From Chitinophaga rupis (GTDB taxonomy: Bacteria > Bacteroidota > Bacteroidia > Chitinophagales > Chitinophagaceae), in NCBI RefSeq assembly GCF_900109685.1, contig NZ_FOBB01000003.1, positions 620,001-684,000 of the forward strand: DNA of 64,000 nt, read 5' to 3'. A program made the position numbers and the translations under genes. The notes beneath the pieces are model-generated. The model saw only the letters and a list, made by a program, of their open reading frames with translations. It was not told the origin of the DNA and did no database searches. Below, piece after piece: positions 35,707-44,300 of the stretch. Positions within the stretch are counted from its first letter, which is position 1, and every line of letters starts with the position of its first letter.

Positions 35707-36423
35707 ATGAAAATAGCACTTATCGGATACGGTAAAATGGGAAAGGCTATAGAAGCCATTGCAACAGCGAAAGGACATACAGTGATCCATCGTATAGACC
35801 TGAACAATAAACACCTGCTGGATAAGGAACACCTGCAGCAGGCCGATGTAGCTATTGAATTTACCACCCCGGAAACCGCCTATTCCAATATACTCAAATG
35901 CTTTGAAGCCAATGTACCGGTGGTATGCGGCACTACAGGCTGGCTGGAAAAGCTGCCGGATGTAAAGGCCCGCTGCCTGGAAAAACACCAGGGCTTCCTG
36001 TATGCCAGTAACTTCAGCATTGGGGTGAATATTTTTTTCGAGATCAACAAACGCCTGGCAGAGCTGATGTCTACCCAGCCCCAGTATGATGTGAAGATGG
36101 AGGAGATTCACCATACCCAGAAGAAGGATGCGCCCAGCGGCACAGCTATTACGCTGGCAGAGCATATCCTGGATAAGCTGGACCGCAAGGCCGGCTGGGT
36201 GAACCAGGAAAGCAGCCAGCCGCAGGAGCTGTCCATCATCAGTAAACGGGAAGACCCCGCCCCAGGTACCCATAGTATTACCTACACCTCTGCTATTGAC
36301 GATATCACCATTACCCATACGGCCCACTCCCGCGAAGGGTTTGCCGCCGGCGCTGTAATAGCGGCTGAATGGCTGAATGGCAAAAAGGGCATCTTTACCA
36401 TGAAGGACGTGCTTAGCCTGTAA
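35707..36423 (+). CDS. dapB: 4-hydroxy-tetrahydrodipicolinate reductase
   Basis: Reduces hydroxy-tetrahydrodipicolinate in the lysine and meso-diaminopimelate pathway. It is 238 residues long. MKIALIGYGKMGKAIE is the NAD(P)H-binding start, VCGTTGW follows, and the catalytic block is EIHHTQKKDAPSGTA. It is 20 bases downstream of the DUF5683 gene and probably ends the parA operon. Confidence 0.95.
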   Translation: MKIALIGYGKMGKAIEAIATAKGHTVIHRIDLNNKHLLDKEHLQQADVAIEFTTPETAYSNILKCFEANVPVVCGTTGWLEKLPDVKARCLEKHQGFLYASNFSIGVNIFFEINKRLAELMSTQPQYDVKMEEIHHTQKKDAPSGTAITLAEHILDKLDRKAGWVNQESSQPQELSIISKREDPAPGTHSITYTSAIDDITITHTAHSREGFAAGAVIAAEWLNGKKGIFTMKDVLSL

Positions 36424-36439
36424 ACTTCAAACTTTTAAA

Positions 36440-36447
36440 TATATTTG
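36440..36447 (+). promoter_or_regulatory. Candidate -7 element of the Rrf2 gene
   Basis: TATATTTG fits TAnnTTTG and lies 44 bases before the ATG at 36492. The -33 region has only CCTG at a suitable distance. Confidence 0.4.
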
Positions 36448-36491
36448 CCAGCAATTCGCACATCTGGGTGAGGAGATGCAAATCGTTTTAT

Positions 36492-36908
36492 ATGCTTTCA
36501 AAAAAAACACAATATGCCTTTCATGCCTTGATACACCTGGCAGAAAATGCAGATAAGGGCCCCATTCTGATTTCGGAGATTGCCCAGGAAAAGAACATTT
36601 CCATTAAGTTCCTGGAAAATATACTGCTGGAGTTAAAGAACGCCGGAATTTTGGGGAGTAAGAAGGGAAAAGGTGGCGGATATTACCTGATGCGCGCGCC
36701 CAAGGAAATACCGCTGGCCCGCATTATACGCTTGCTGGACGGGCCTATAGCCCTGCTGCCCTGCGTAAGCCTGAATTATTATGAGCGCTGTGAAACCTGT
36801 AAGAACGAAGCCGTTTGCGGGTTGAACGAGGTAATGTCGAAGGTGAGGGATGCAACGCTTAAATTGCTGGAAAACAAAACATTGAAAGACATTCTTACAC
36901 GTAATTAG
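36492..36908 (+). CDS. Rrf2-family transcriptional regulator
   Basis: A 138-residue winged-helix regulator of the Rrf2 family (relatives: IscR, CymR, NsrR). The ATG at 36492 gives the family opening MLSKKTQYAFHALIHLAENADKG. The DNA-reading helices include ISEIAQEKNISIKFLENILLELKNAG and the wing SKKGKGGGYYL. Near the C terminus there is a four-cysteine region, CVSLNYYERCETCKNEAVCGL, which could bind an Fe-S cluster. The next genes are cysH, cysD and cysN, so control of sulfate assimilation is likely. A palindrome at the cysH promoter is a candidate operator. Confidence 0.9.
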   Translation: MLSKKTQYAFHALIHLAENADKGPILISEIAQEKNISIKFLENILLELKNAGILGSKKGKGGGYYLMRAPKEIPLARIIRLLDGPIALLPCVSLNYYERCETCKNEAVCGLNEVMSKVRDATLKLLENKTLKDILTRN

Positions 36909-36910
36909 CC

Positions 36911-36940
36911 GCAGCTACCAAAGTTTGGTAGCTGCTTTTT
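36911..36940 (+). terminator. Terminator of the Rrf2 gene
   Basis: GCAGCTACCAAA and TTTGGTAGCTGC form a 12-base stem closed by a minimal loop, followed by TTTTT. It begins 3 bases after the stop codon. Confidence 0.9.
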
Positions 36941-37453
36941 ATTGGCCTTTACAGCAACCCCTACTCTCCCTAAAATTTCCTATTTGTTATAACCTGCTAT
37001 TCCCCTGGCTGTTGCTTTGCAAGACTTTGCCTGGTGAATGATCGCATTTGTTAACAGCGGCTCAGGCTGGCGCATAAAGTACTGTGCCTGCAACAGATTG
37101 CTGCTGGCCTTATAGCACCGCCTGGTCTTACCGGACGCTGCGCTCCAATGTGTCATCGGTTGGGGTTATCGCCATTGGACCGGAATGATTAGTTGGTTAT
37201 TCGGGATTGTTCACCAGACCAATGCGCACGCCAGGGATTGCCTTAATGGGCCATCACAACCATCTTCATAAAAACTTATACTCTTTCCCCACCTCCCGGC
37301 CTAATGACTGTGAACAGCCATCTTCTTAAAGCCTAATAGATCAGATAAAGTTAACCTGTTGCTTTCTTAGCACACCTGATTTTACTGCCTGTTTCCTTTC
37401 CCCTCTCCCGTTTTGTCAGCCGTGCATAAATTCTTAAGTATTTTTACCCCTAT
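36941..37453. other. Gene-free region upstream of cysH
   Basis: About 510 bases with no ORF I can support, no heptamer array and no RNA family I recognise. It is unusually long for this gene-dense window, so a long leader or an unrecognised small RNA is possible. Confidence 0.45.
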
Positions 37454-37474
37454 ATCCTATAGTTTTTATAGGAT
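37454..37474. promoter_or_regulatory. Palindrome at the cysH promoter, candidate Rrf2 operator
   Basis: ATCCTATA (37454-37461) and TATAGGAT (37467-37474) are perfect inverted arms around GTTTT. They cover the -33 region just upstream of the -7 element at 37480-37487. Rrf2 regulators bind such AT-rich dyads. Confidence 0.6.
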
Positions 37475-37479
37475 TTATG

Positions 37480-37487
37480 TATTTTTG
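37480..37487 (+). promoter_or_regulatory. Candidate -7 element of cysH
   Basis: TATTTTTG matches TAnnTTTG and lies 18 bases before the cysH ATG. The palindrome at 37454-37474 occupies the place of the upstream element. Confidence 0.55.
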
Positions 37488-37505
37488 TTCTAGCTAAGGA
37501 AGTAC

Positions 37506-38189
37506 ATGACAGACATTAAAACCGCATTGGCAGGACTGTCTGAAACAGCTGCCATTCAATATCTTACTGAACAGTTCCCGGGTGCTGTGGCTTTTTCCAC
37601 CTCTTTTGGACAGGAAGACCAGGTGCTGGCGGATATGATCTGGCGCAATAAATTACCCGTACGGGTGTTTACGCTGGACACCGGCCGCCTGTTCCAGGAA
37701 ACCTATGAGCTGATGGACCTTACCCGTGCCCGCTACAAACAGCCCTTTGAAACTTATTTTCCTGAAACCGCCGCCGTGGAAAAACTGGTAGCGGAAAAAG
37801 GCTTTAACAGCTTTTATGATTCAGTGGAGAACCGCAAGGAATGTTGTTTCATTCGCAAGGTAGTACCCCTGAACCGCGCATTACAGGGCGTAAAAGTATG
37901 GATCACCGGCCTGCGGGCAGAGCAATCCGAGAACCGGCAGGCGCTGGAAGCCCTGGAATGGGACGAAGCCCGCGGGTTATACAAATTTAACCCCCTGGTG
38001 AACTGGACCTATGAGGAAATGCTGGCCTACCTGGATAAGAACAATGTACCTTTTAATAAGCTGCATAACCAGGGCTTTATAAGCATTGGCTGCGCCCCCT
38101 GTACCCGCGCCATTGAGCCGGGAGAGCATCCCCGCGCGGGCCGCTGGTGGTGGGAGCAATCCAAGAAAGAGTGCGGCCTCCACGGGTAA
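37506..38189 (+). CDS. cysH: Assimilatory adenylylsulfate (APS) reductase
   Basis: A 227-residue CysH-family protein reducing activated sulfate to sulfite. The PP-loop-like FSTSFGQEDQVLADMI and LDTGRLFQETYELM are substrate-binding blocks, and ITGLRAEQSENRQ is family-typical. Two cysteine pairs, ENRKECCF and IGCAPCTR, would hold a [4Fe-4S] cluster; this makes it the APS-type and not the PAPS-type enzyme. The last catalytic Cys is in KKECGLHG. It starts the cysH-cysD-cysN set, and its stop codon overlaps a class B heptamer array. Confidence 0.92.
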   Translation: MTDIKTALAGLSETAAIQYLTEQFPGAVAFSTSFGQEDQVLADMIWRNKLPVRVFTLDTGRLFQETYELMDLTRARYKQPFETYFPETAAVEKLVAEKGFNSFYDSVENRKECCFIRKVVPLNRALQGVKVWITGLRAEQSENRQALEALEWDEARGLYKFNPLVNWTYEEMLAYLDKNNVPFNKLHNQGFISIGCAPCTRAIEPGEHPRAGRWWWEQSKKECGLHG

Positions 38190-38219
38190 TTAATAATTAA
38201 GAATGAATAATTAATAATC
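38187..38219. repeat. Heptamer array, class B (TAATTAA), left arm
   Basis: Units TAATTAA and GAATGAA in phase seven, starting in the cysH stop codon. The inverted partner is at 38407-38440. Confidence 0.75.
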
Positions 38220-38406
38220 AGAGGGTAGGATAACGTGAGACGGAAGTACTTAGTTGTTCATTGTTAATTTGTAGGTAAATAGTCAATAAAAATGAATGAA
38301 TAATTGTGCCGCCGTAGTAACTTGAAGCGTAATATTCATTTAATTGTTAAAGTAAATAATTGATGATAATTAAGAAGGCTGCATTACACCGAAGTAAGAC
38401 ATCCAC

Positions 38407-38440
38407 GATTATTAATTCTTAATTATTCATTATTAATTAT
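38407..38440. repeat. Heptamer array, class B, right arm
   Basis: It begins GATTATTAATTC and ends about 10 bases before the cysD start, inverted to 38187-38219. GCTGCATT lies about 30 bases inside the left edge. Confidence 0.72.
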
Positions 38441-38450
38441 AAACGTAGTT

Positions 38451-39359
38451 ATGAGTAATCAAATAAATTGGGAGTTTCCGCAGGCATTGGAAGATGAAGC
38501 GATCTATATTCTCCGTGAAACCGCCGCCCAGTTTGAAAGGCCGGCGATCCTGTTTTCAGGCGGTAAAGATTCCATTACCATTGTGCGCCTGGCGCAAAAG
38601 GCATTTTACCCCGGTAAAATACCTTTTCCCCTGCTGCATATTGATACCGGCCATAACTTCCCGGAAACTATTGAGTTCCGCGATCAGCTGGTAGCTTCCC
38701 TGGGGGTAGACCTGGTGGTGCGTAACGTGCAGGATAGCATTAACCAGGGTAAGGTGCAGGAAGAAACCGGTAAATATGCCAGCCGTAATGCCTTACAAAC
38801 CGTTACCCTGCTGGATGCGATCGAGGAAATGAAGTACGATGCCTGTATTGGCGGCGCCCGCCGTGATGAGGAGAAAGCCCGCGCCAAGGAAAGGATCTTT
38901 TCTGTACGCGACGAGTTTGGGCAGTGGAACGCCAAAATGCAGCGCCCCGAGCTGTTTGATATGCTGAATGGTAAAATTCATATAGGCGAAGGCGTGAGAG
39001 TGTTCCCCATCTCCAACTGGACAGAGCTGGACGTATGGAACTACATCCGCCGCGAAAAGCTGGACATTCCCTCCATCTACTTCTCTCATGAAAGAGAGAT
39101 CATAGAACGGGATGGCATGTACTGGCCGTACTCCCCTTTCCTGAACACCACGGAAGAAGAAGTACCCTTTAAACAGAAAGTACGTTTCCGTACCGTAGGC
39201 GATATGACCTGTACCGCAGCTGTGATCTCTGAAGCCGATAAGCTGGAAGATATTATCTCTGAAATACTGGAAGCCAAAATATCTGAAAGAGGCGCACGTA
39301 TGGACGATAAGCGCTCTGAAGCCGCCATGGAAAAGCGGAAACAGGCAGGGTATTTTTAG
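38451..39359 (+). CDS. cysD: Sulfate adenylyltransferase subunit 2
   Basis: The catalytic ATP sulfurylase subunit that makes APS from sulfate and ATP. It is 302 residues long. The PP-loop ILFSGGKDSITI is near residue 35, with LLHIDTGHNFPETIEFRD, CIGGARRDEEKARAKER and ISNWTELDVWNYI downstream, all standard for CysD. It works with the GTPase CysN encoded next. The gap to cysN is filled by an AGCTGTT-class heptamer array pair. Confidence 0.96.
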   Translation: MSNQINWEFPQALEDEAIYILRETAAQFERPAILFSGGKDSITIVRLAQKAFYPGKIPFPLLHIDTGHNFPETIEFRDQLVASLGVDLVVRNVQDSINQGKVQEETGKYASRNALQTVTLLDAIEEMKYDACIGGARRDEEKARAKERIFSVRDEFGQWNAKMQRPELFDMLNGKIHIGEGVRVFPISNWTELDVWNYIRREKLDIPSIYFSHEREIIERDGMYWPYSPFLNTTEEEVPFKQKVRFRTVGDMTCTAAVISEADKLEDIISEILEAKISERGARMDDKRSEAAMEKRKQAGYF

Positions 39360-39360
39360 G

Positions 39361-39468
39361 AGCTGTTAGCTATTAGCTGTTGGCTTTTAGCTACCCTTCG
39401 TATGATATAACTTATTTTACAATAATAAACCTAAGGCTAACAGCTGAATGCTAAAAGCCAAAAGCTAA
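39361..39468. repeat. Heptamer array, AGCTGTT class, paired arms
   Basis: The left arm (39361-39392) has units AGCTGTT and AGCTATT. The inverted right arm (39432-39468) has AACAGCT/AAAAGCT-type units. Together they fill nearly the whole cysD-cysN gap. Confidence 0.78.
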
Positions 39469-39475
39469 ATAAATT

Positions 39476-40723
39476 ATGGAAGTATTACGTATAACCACTT
39501 CCGGTAGTGTGGATGATGGTAAAAGTACCCTGATAGGCCGTTTATTATACGATACCAACTCTATTCCCCAGGATAAGCTGGAAGCCCTGCATGCAGCCAG
39601 CAAACGCAAGGGGCTTGACTTTACCGACCTTTCCCTGTTAACAGACGGGTTGGTGGCTGAGCGGGAACAGGGTATTACCATTGATGTGGCGCATATCTAT
39701 TTCTCTACCCCTACCCGTAAATACATTATTGCCGATACGCCTGGCCACGTGGAATATACGCGTAACATGGTTACCGGCGCATCCAACGCGCAGGTATCCC
39801 TGATACTGATAGATGCCCGTAAAGGCATTGTGGAGCAAACTTACCGTCACTTTTTTATAGCCAACCTGCTGCGCATTCCGCACCTGGTAGTATGCATCAA
39901 TAAAATGGACCTGGTAGATTATGACCAGAACCGTTTTAACGAAATTGTTACGGATTTTCAGCTGCTGCTGGACAATGCCGCCTTTAAAGACCAGGTAGTA
40001 CGGTTCATTCCCATCTCCTCCATTTACGGGGAAAACCTGGCTACCCGCTCTGAAAAAATAAGCTGGTATAAGGGAGAAGCGTTACTGGAATACCTGGAAC
40101 AGATCACCTTTGACCATGGCGATAGCAATCACCCGGCCCGTTTCCCGGTACAGTATGTAATACGGCCTAAAACCGATGCCTACCATGACTTCCGTGGCTT
40201 TGCCGGTAAAGTGGCCAGCGGCCATTTTAATGTGGGCGATGAGATAATATCCCTGCCCTCCATGCAAACCAGCCGTATTAAAACTATACAGCAGTTTGAA
40301 ACGCAGTTAGATACAGCCAATGCCCGCGAAAGTGTAGTGATAACCCTGGAAAACGAGATAGATACCAGCCGTGGTAACATGCTGGCAAAACCCGGCCAGG
40401 AGCCGGCTGCGCTGAAAGAGATCAGCGCGCATATTTGCTGGATGGACCAAACCAAGCTGGTGCCCGGCAAAACCTACCTGCTGCAGCATGGCATTAACCG
40501 CGTAAAAGCCAAAGTACAGGGTATACAACACGTAATAGAAGTTACCACCAACCGTACTATTGAAGATAAAAAAGAGCTGGGCCTGAACGATATTGGAAAG
40601 ATCTCCCTTAAAACCGCCCATCCTATTTTTGCAGACCCTTACCATATAAACCCCGCCAATGGCGCCTTTATACTGGTAGATGAGTATAGCAATGCAACCG
40701 TAGCAGTGGGATTCGTTGAGTAA
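39476..40723 (+). CDS. cysN: Sulfate adenylyltransferase subunit 1 (GTPase)
   Basis: A 415-residue elongation-factor-like GTPase that couples GTP hydrolysis to APS synthesis by CysD. GTP motifs are GSVDDGKSTLIGRLLYD (G1), DTPGHVEYTRNM (G3) and NKMDL (G4). Two beta-barrel domains follow. It lacks the C-terminal APS kinase of CysNC fusions, in keeping with an APS-type reductase. Its stop codon is the first base triplet of a class B heptamer arm. Confidence 0.95.
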   Translation: MEVLRITTSGSVDDGKSTLIGRLLYDTNSIPQDKLEALHAASKRKGLDFTDLSLLTDGLVAEREQGITIDVAHIYFSTPTRKYIIADTPGHVEYTRNMVTGASNAQVSLILIDARKGIVEQTYRHFFIANLLRIPHLVVCINKMDLVDYDQNRFNEIVTDFQLLLDNAAFKDQVVRFIPISSIYGENLATRSEKISWYKGEALLEYLEQITFDHGDSNHPARFPVQYVIRPKTDAYHDFRGFAGKVASGHFNVGDEIISLPSMQTSRIKTIQQFETQLDTANARESVVITLENEIDTSRGNMLAKPGQEPAALKEISAHICWMDQTKLVPGKTYLLQHGINRVKAKVQGIQHVIEVTTNRTIEDKKELGLNDIGKISLKTAHPIFADPYHINPANGAFILVDEYSNATVAVGFVE

Positions 40724-40850
40724 TTAATAATCGCAGGAATAGTACTTCATAAAAACACATTTCCTGCACCAGCATAATAAAGAGGGCGATACTCAAATTG
40801 AAGTATCGCCCTCTTTATTATTAATTATCCATTCTTAATTATTAATTACC
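40721..40850. repeat. Class B heptamer element around a terminator
   Basis: A short left arm (40721-40735) at the cysN stop and an inverted right arm (40816-40850) reaching the GDPD stop, with a terminator between them. The parts are arranged as in the class A elements. Confidence 0.7.
40774..40821. terminator. Bidirectional terminator between cysN and the GDPD gene
   Basis: ATAATAAAGAGGGCGATACT (40774-40793) pairs perfectly with 40802-40821 around an eight-base loop. The genes converge here. Confidence 0.93.
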
Positions 40851-41665
40851 TACCTGAAGTACTTATCAAACTCCGAATCCAGCTGAAAGTAAAGCACACC
40901 CCAGTTCTTCAGCCGGGCTATATCGCGGGCGGCCGCTGCATAGGCAGCCCTTGTTCTGCCCTTATATTTAGCCCAGTTAATTACGCCTACCACCATAATA
41001 TTCTGGGCCTGCGCCCACTTCACATCATCTTCCGACATGGTGTTCACATCCCCGAAAAGGTAGTAGTAATCCGGGTTATAGCCGGGTTTCTGAATATTTA
41101 TTTCCAGCTGCTGGCGGGTGCAGCTAAGCTTTACCTTACCGGTAAAGTAGTCGGTTGATTCATCGGCCCCGATCATCAGGGCCTGCTTATCCAGCCCATA
41201 CTGCTGTAACAGGTTCACTATCTGACCTAATAACAGGGTATCACTACTGGTGATCTTATTATCCAGCATTACCTGTATATGGCCGCTGGCCGCTGCCAGC
41301 GCATCTTCCAGGCGCAGTACCTGGCTGCCCCTGGGCGTACGCAGCTCACTGATCTCTTCCCATGACATAGCGCTTACAGGCTTATCCACCCCGTAATAAC
41401 GTTTAAAGTTATTATCGTGGTTAATGATCATTACACTGTCTTTGGTAAGGCGCAGGTCCATCTCCACCATCCAGTAACCGCGTTCAATAGCATCCTGCAG
41501 GGCGGCCATGCTGTTCTCTGCATTGGAGGTATCCACTACCCCGCCCCGGTGCGCGATCAGGAAATAGCGGCCAAATCCCTTGCTGGGGCCTTGCTGGCCA
41601 AAGGCGGTATGGGCTAGCAAACAAAAGCTTAGCAGCAGAAAAAGGTCCCCCGTTTTTTTTCTCAT
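40850..41665 (-). CDS. Glycerophosphodiester phosphodiesterase family protein
   Basis: A 271-residue secreted GDPD-type enzyme. The ATG at 41665 (MRKKTGDLFLLLSFCLLAHTAFGQ) gives a clear signal peptide. The catalytic region has LIAHRGG, then MVEMDLRLTKD and INHDNNFKRYYG, the His/Glu/Asp set of the family, and later VMLDNKI. It would hydrolyse glycerophosphodiesters in the periplasm, releasing glycerol 3-phosphate. It is divergent from the decayed serine-hydrolase gene. Confidence 0.88.
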   Translation of the reverse strand: MRKKTGDLFLLLSFCLLAHTAFGQQGPSKGFGRYFLIAHRGGVVDTSNAENSMAALQDAIERGYWMVEMDLRLTKDSVMIINHDNNFKRYYGVDKPVSAMSWEEISELRTPRGSQVLRLEDALAAASGHIQVMLDNKITSSDTLLLGQIVNLLQQYGLDKQALMIGADESTDYFTGKVKLSCTRQQLEINIQKPGYNPDYYYLFGDVNTMSEDDVKWAQAQNIMVVGVINWAKYKGRTRAAYAAAARDIARLKNWGVLYFQLDSEFDKYFR

Positions 41666-41745
41666 AAAAGGTTTAGCAGATTTCAAATGATAAATTAGCA
41701 AGAATGGCATATTCATCAAAATGAAAGTTTTATTAATATTATACA

Positions 41746-42239
41746 ATGGGAAGGGTAATTACAAGTTTATTTTTGTTGATTTTGGTTGTAGTGCTCAGGC
41801 TCAGCAATCTGCCCTGGATACTGCCGCATCACTGACCAGGAATCCAGCTATTTATGCACTGCTTGTTGCCCAGCATAATAACGTTAAATATGAAAAATAT
41901 TGTAATGGTAAAAATGCAAATGACCTTTTCAACAGTCAATCACTCACCAAAGATGTAATGTCTTTATTGGTTGGTATTGCTATCAACAAGGATTACATTC
42001 AATCGGTAGACGAACCCCTGTCCTGTTTTTTCCCATCGCTTTTACAGGATAAAGATAAAAGAAAACAACGGGTTACTATCCGGGAAGTCATGAACCAGGC
42101 TTCCGGCCTTTGGCATGAAGACCTGGAAAGCCCGGGAGGGGTAAAGGCATCCAAACCTATAACTGGCCTAAATGAAGGATGGGCACTGCAATGGCAGCGG
42201 TTTACCGGGCCTGGAAATGCACACCAGGGATATTTATAA
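41746..42239 (+). pseudogene. Decayed serine hydrolase (class C beta-lactamase-like)
   Basis: A signal peptide starts at 41746 in one frame (MGRVITSLFLLILVV) and the mature part follows in another (CSAQAQQSALDTAASL), so a frameshift lies near 41785-41800. The mature frame contains the SxxK motif SLTKDVMSLLVGIA and VTIREVMNQASGLWHEDL, typical of the beta-lactamase/serine hydrolase family. It then stops at 42239, about 170 residues in, whereas the family has about 350 or more with a YxN motif and C-terminal HxG-type motif that are both missing. Both ends are damaged. A functional short version is very unlikely. Confidence 0.75.
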
Positions 42240-42247
42240 GATCGGGC

Positions 42248-43186
42248 TTACAGGTTCTTCAACATATCCGTTACCATTTTAGGCAGGTCATAATCCGGCT
42301 TCCAGCCCCAGTCTTTGCGGGCCAGTTCATCATTAATGCTCTTAGGCCAGCCGTCTGCGATCTGCTGCCGGTAATCAGATTGGTAGCTAATAGTGAAGTC
42401 AGGGATATGCTTTTTGATCTCTGCGGCTATCTCTTTGGGCGAAAAGCTCATAGCGCCCAGGTTATAGGAGGAGCGTACTGATATTTTAGGCTGCTCTGCT
42501 TCCATCAGCTCAATGGTAGCACGGATGGCATCCGGCATATACATCATGGGCAGGTAAGTATCTTCAGAAAGGAAGCAGGTATATTTTTTCTCTTCCTGCG
42601 CTTCATGGAAGATCTCAATGGCATAATCCGTAGTACCGCCGCCAGGTGCAGATTTATAGCTGATCAGCCCCGGGTAGCGCAGGCTTCTTACATCCACGCC
42701 ATAACGGTGGTTGTAGTATTCGCACCAGCGCTCACCGGCAAATTTGCTGATGCCGTAAATGGTAGTAGGTTCTATAACCGTATGCTGTGGGGTGGTTTCT
42801 TTAGGGGAGTTAGGACCAAATACCGCAATAGAGCTGGGCCAGTACACTTTATCCAGGCCTTCTTCCTTGGCAATATCCAGCACGTTTAACAGGCTTTGCA
42901 TGTTGATATGCCAGGCCAGCAAAGGATTTTTTTCACCGGTGGCAGAAAGGATGGCTGCCAGCAGGTAGATCTGGGTAATGTTATGGCGGATAACCAGCAC
43001 GTGCAGCATTTCCTTGTTCATAACATCCAGCGATACGTAAGGGCCGGAGCCTTTCAGCAGCTCATGCTCCTCGCGCAGGTCAGATGCTACAACGTTGGTA
43101 TCCCCGTATATTTTACGTAATGTCAGGGTAAGCTCCACGCCTATTTGCCCGCAGGCGCCTATTACCAGTATTTTATCCTTTTTCAT
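42248..43186 (-). CDS. NAD-dependent L-threonine 3-dehydrogenase, SDR type
   Basis: A 312-residue extended short-chain dehydrogenase. The nucleotide-binding loop is GACGQIG (residues 10-16), the catalytic motif is YGISK with Ser in PSSIAVFG, and the whole pattern, including VDVRSLRYPGLISY and ATIELMEA, matches the epimerase-like threonine dehydrogenases. It would oxidise L-threonine to 2-amino-3-ketobutyrate. A different sugar epimerase activity is less likely. It runs toward the decayed serine-hydrolase gene and lies divergent from kdsA. Confidence 0.82.
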   Translation of the reverse strand: MKKDKILVIGACGQIGVELTLTLRKIYGDTNVVASDLREEHELLKGSGPYVSLDVMNKEMLHVLVIRHNITQIYLLAAILSATGEKNPLLAWHINMQSLLNVLDIAKEEGLDKVYWPSSIAVFGPNSPKETTPQHTVIEPTTIYGISKFAGERWCEYYNHRYGVDVRSLRYPGLISYKSAPGGGTTDYAIEIFHEAQEEKKYTCFLSEDTYLPMMYMPDAIRATIELMEAEQPKISVRSSYNLGAMSFSPKEIAAEIKKHIPDFTISYQSDYRQQIADGWPKSINDELARKDWGWKPDYDLPKMVTDMLKNL

Positions 43187-43406
43187 TTCAAGTGTTTAAG
43201 TACCGCGCCTTTGAGGTGCACACATTTGATCCGTAATATTAATGGCTTCATTGAATATTAAGAACATTGCACATGGGTACATGACAATGATTCAACAATC
43301 TTCTCTTTACATCATTAGCATAACCGGTGGTGATGATTAGCCGGTTACAATATTATGACAATTTAAACATTTAGCGGATTCCGTACCTTTACGTCCTCAA
43401 ATTAAA

Positions 43407-44252
43407 ATGCAGATGAATCATTTGAAATCTTTGTTCAAAGAGCAATATAATCCCGACAATTTTTTCCTGATAGCCGGCCCCTGTGTAGTGGAAAGCGAGG
43501 AGCTGTTAACAACCGTGGCAGAGAAAGTTTCCGGCATCTGCAAGCGGCTGAACATCCCTTATATTTTCAAGGCATCGTACCGCAAGGCTAACCGCACCAG
43601 CATTCATTCCTTTACCGGTATGGGCGATGTGGAAGGGCTGGACCTGCTGCAAAAAACCGGGCACACCTTTAACCTGCCGGTAACCTCCGACATTCACTCT
43701 GCCGCAGAAGCAGCGATGGCAGCCGCTTATGTGGATGTGCTGCAGATACCGGCCTTCTTATGCCGGCAAACAGACATTCTGCTGGCAGCCGCAGAAACCG
43801 GAAAGGTAGTGAACGTAAAAAAGGGGCAGTTCGTGAGTGGCGACGCCATGAAGTTTGCCGTGGAGAAAATTAAACAGGCAGGCAATAACCAGGTGATACT
43901 TACGGAACGCGGTACCACTTTTGGCTACCAGGACCTGGTAGTAGACTACCGTAACATTCCCATTATGCGCGGGCATGGCGTGCCGGTGGTAATGGATTGT
44001 ACCCACTCCCTGCAGCAGCCCAATCAAACCAGCGGCGTTACCGGCGGTAACCCGCAAATGATCAGCACTATTGCCAAAGCAGCGATTGCTACCGGGGCCG
44101 ACGGGTTGTTCATAGAAACGCATCCTGATCCTTCCAAAGCCTTATCAGACGGGGCTAATATGCTGCGCCTGGATCTGCTGGAGGACCTGCTGGAACAGCT
44201 GGTTCGTATACGGGAAGCCGTGAGTAAAAATGTAACTGCCCACCACCATTAG
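43407..44252 (+). CDS. kdsA: 3-deoxy-8-phosphooctulonate synthase (KDO 8-P synthase)
   Basis: Condenses phosphoenolpyruvate with arabinose 5-phosphate for the KDO of lipopolysaccharide. It is 281 residues long. IAGPCVVESEE at the N terminus has the Cys of the metal-dependent class; FKASYRKANRTSIHSFTGMG, PVTSDIH, LQIPAFLCRQTDIL and FIETHPDP are the active-site blocks. The related DAHP synthase is excluded by the KdsA-type KANRTS region. A second ATG two codons downstream is possible as start. A poor -7-like TACCTTTA lies 16 bases upstream. Confidence 0.94.
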   Translation: MQMNHLKSLFKEQYNPDNFFLIAGPCVVESEELLTTVAEKVSGICKRLNIPYIFKASYRKANRTSIHSFTGMGDVEGLDLLQKTGHTFNLPVTSDIHSAAEAAMAAAYVDVLQIPAFLCRQTDILLAAAETGKVVNVKKGQFVSGDAMKFAVEKIKQAGNNQVILTERGTTFGYQDLVVDYRNIPIMRGHGVPVVMDCTHSLQQPNQTSGVTGGNPQMISTIAKAAIATGADGLFIETHPDPSKALSDGANMLRLDLLEDLLEQLVRIREAVSKNVTAHHH

Positions 44253-44300
44253 TGTGCACAATTTTTGTTATATTCATACTACACTAAAAACAATTTCACC

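Noticed and set aside
43407..44252. DAHP synthase as the identity of the gene called kdsA
   Set aside because: The KANRTSIHSFTGMG region, the length and the HPDP end match KDO 8-P synthase better.
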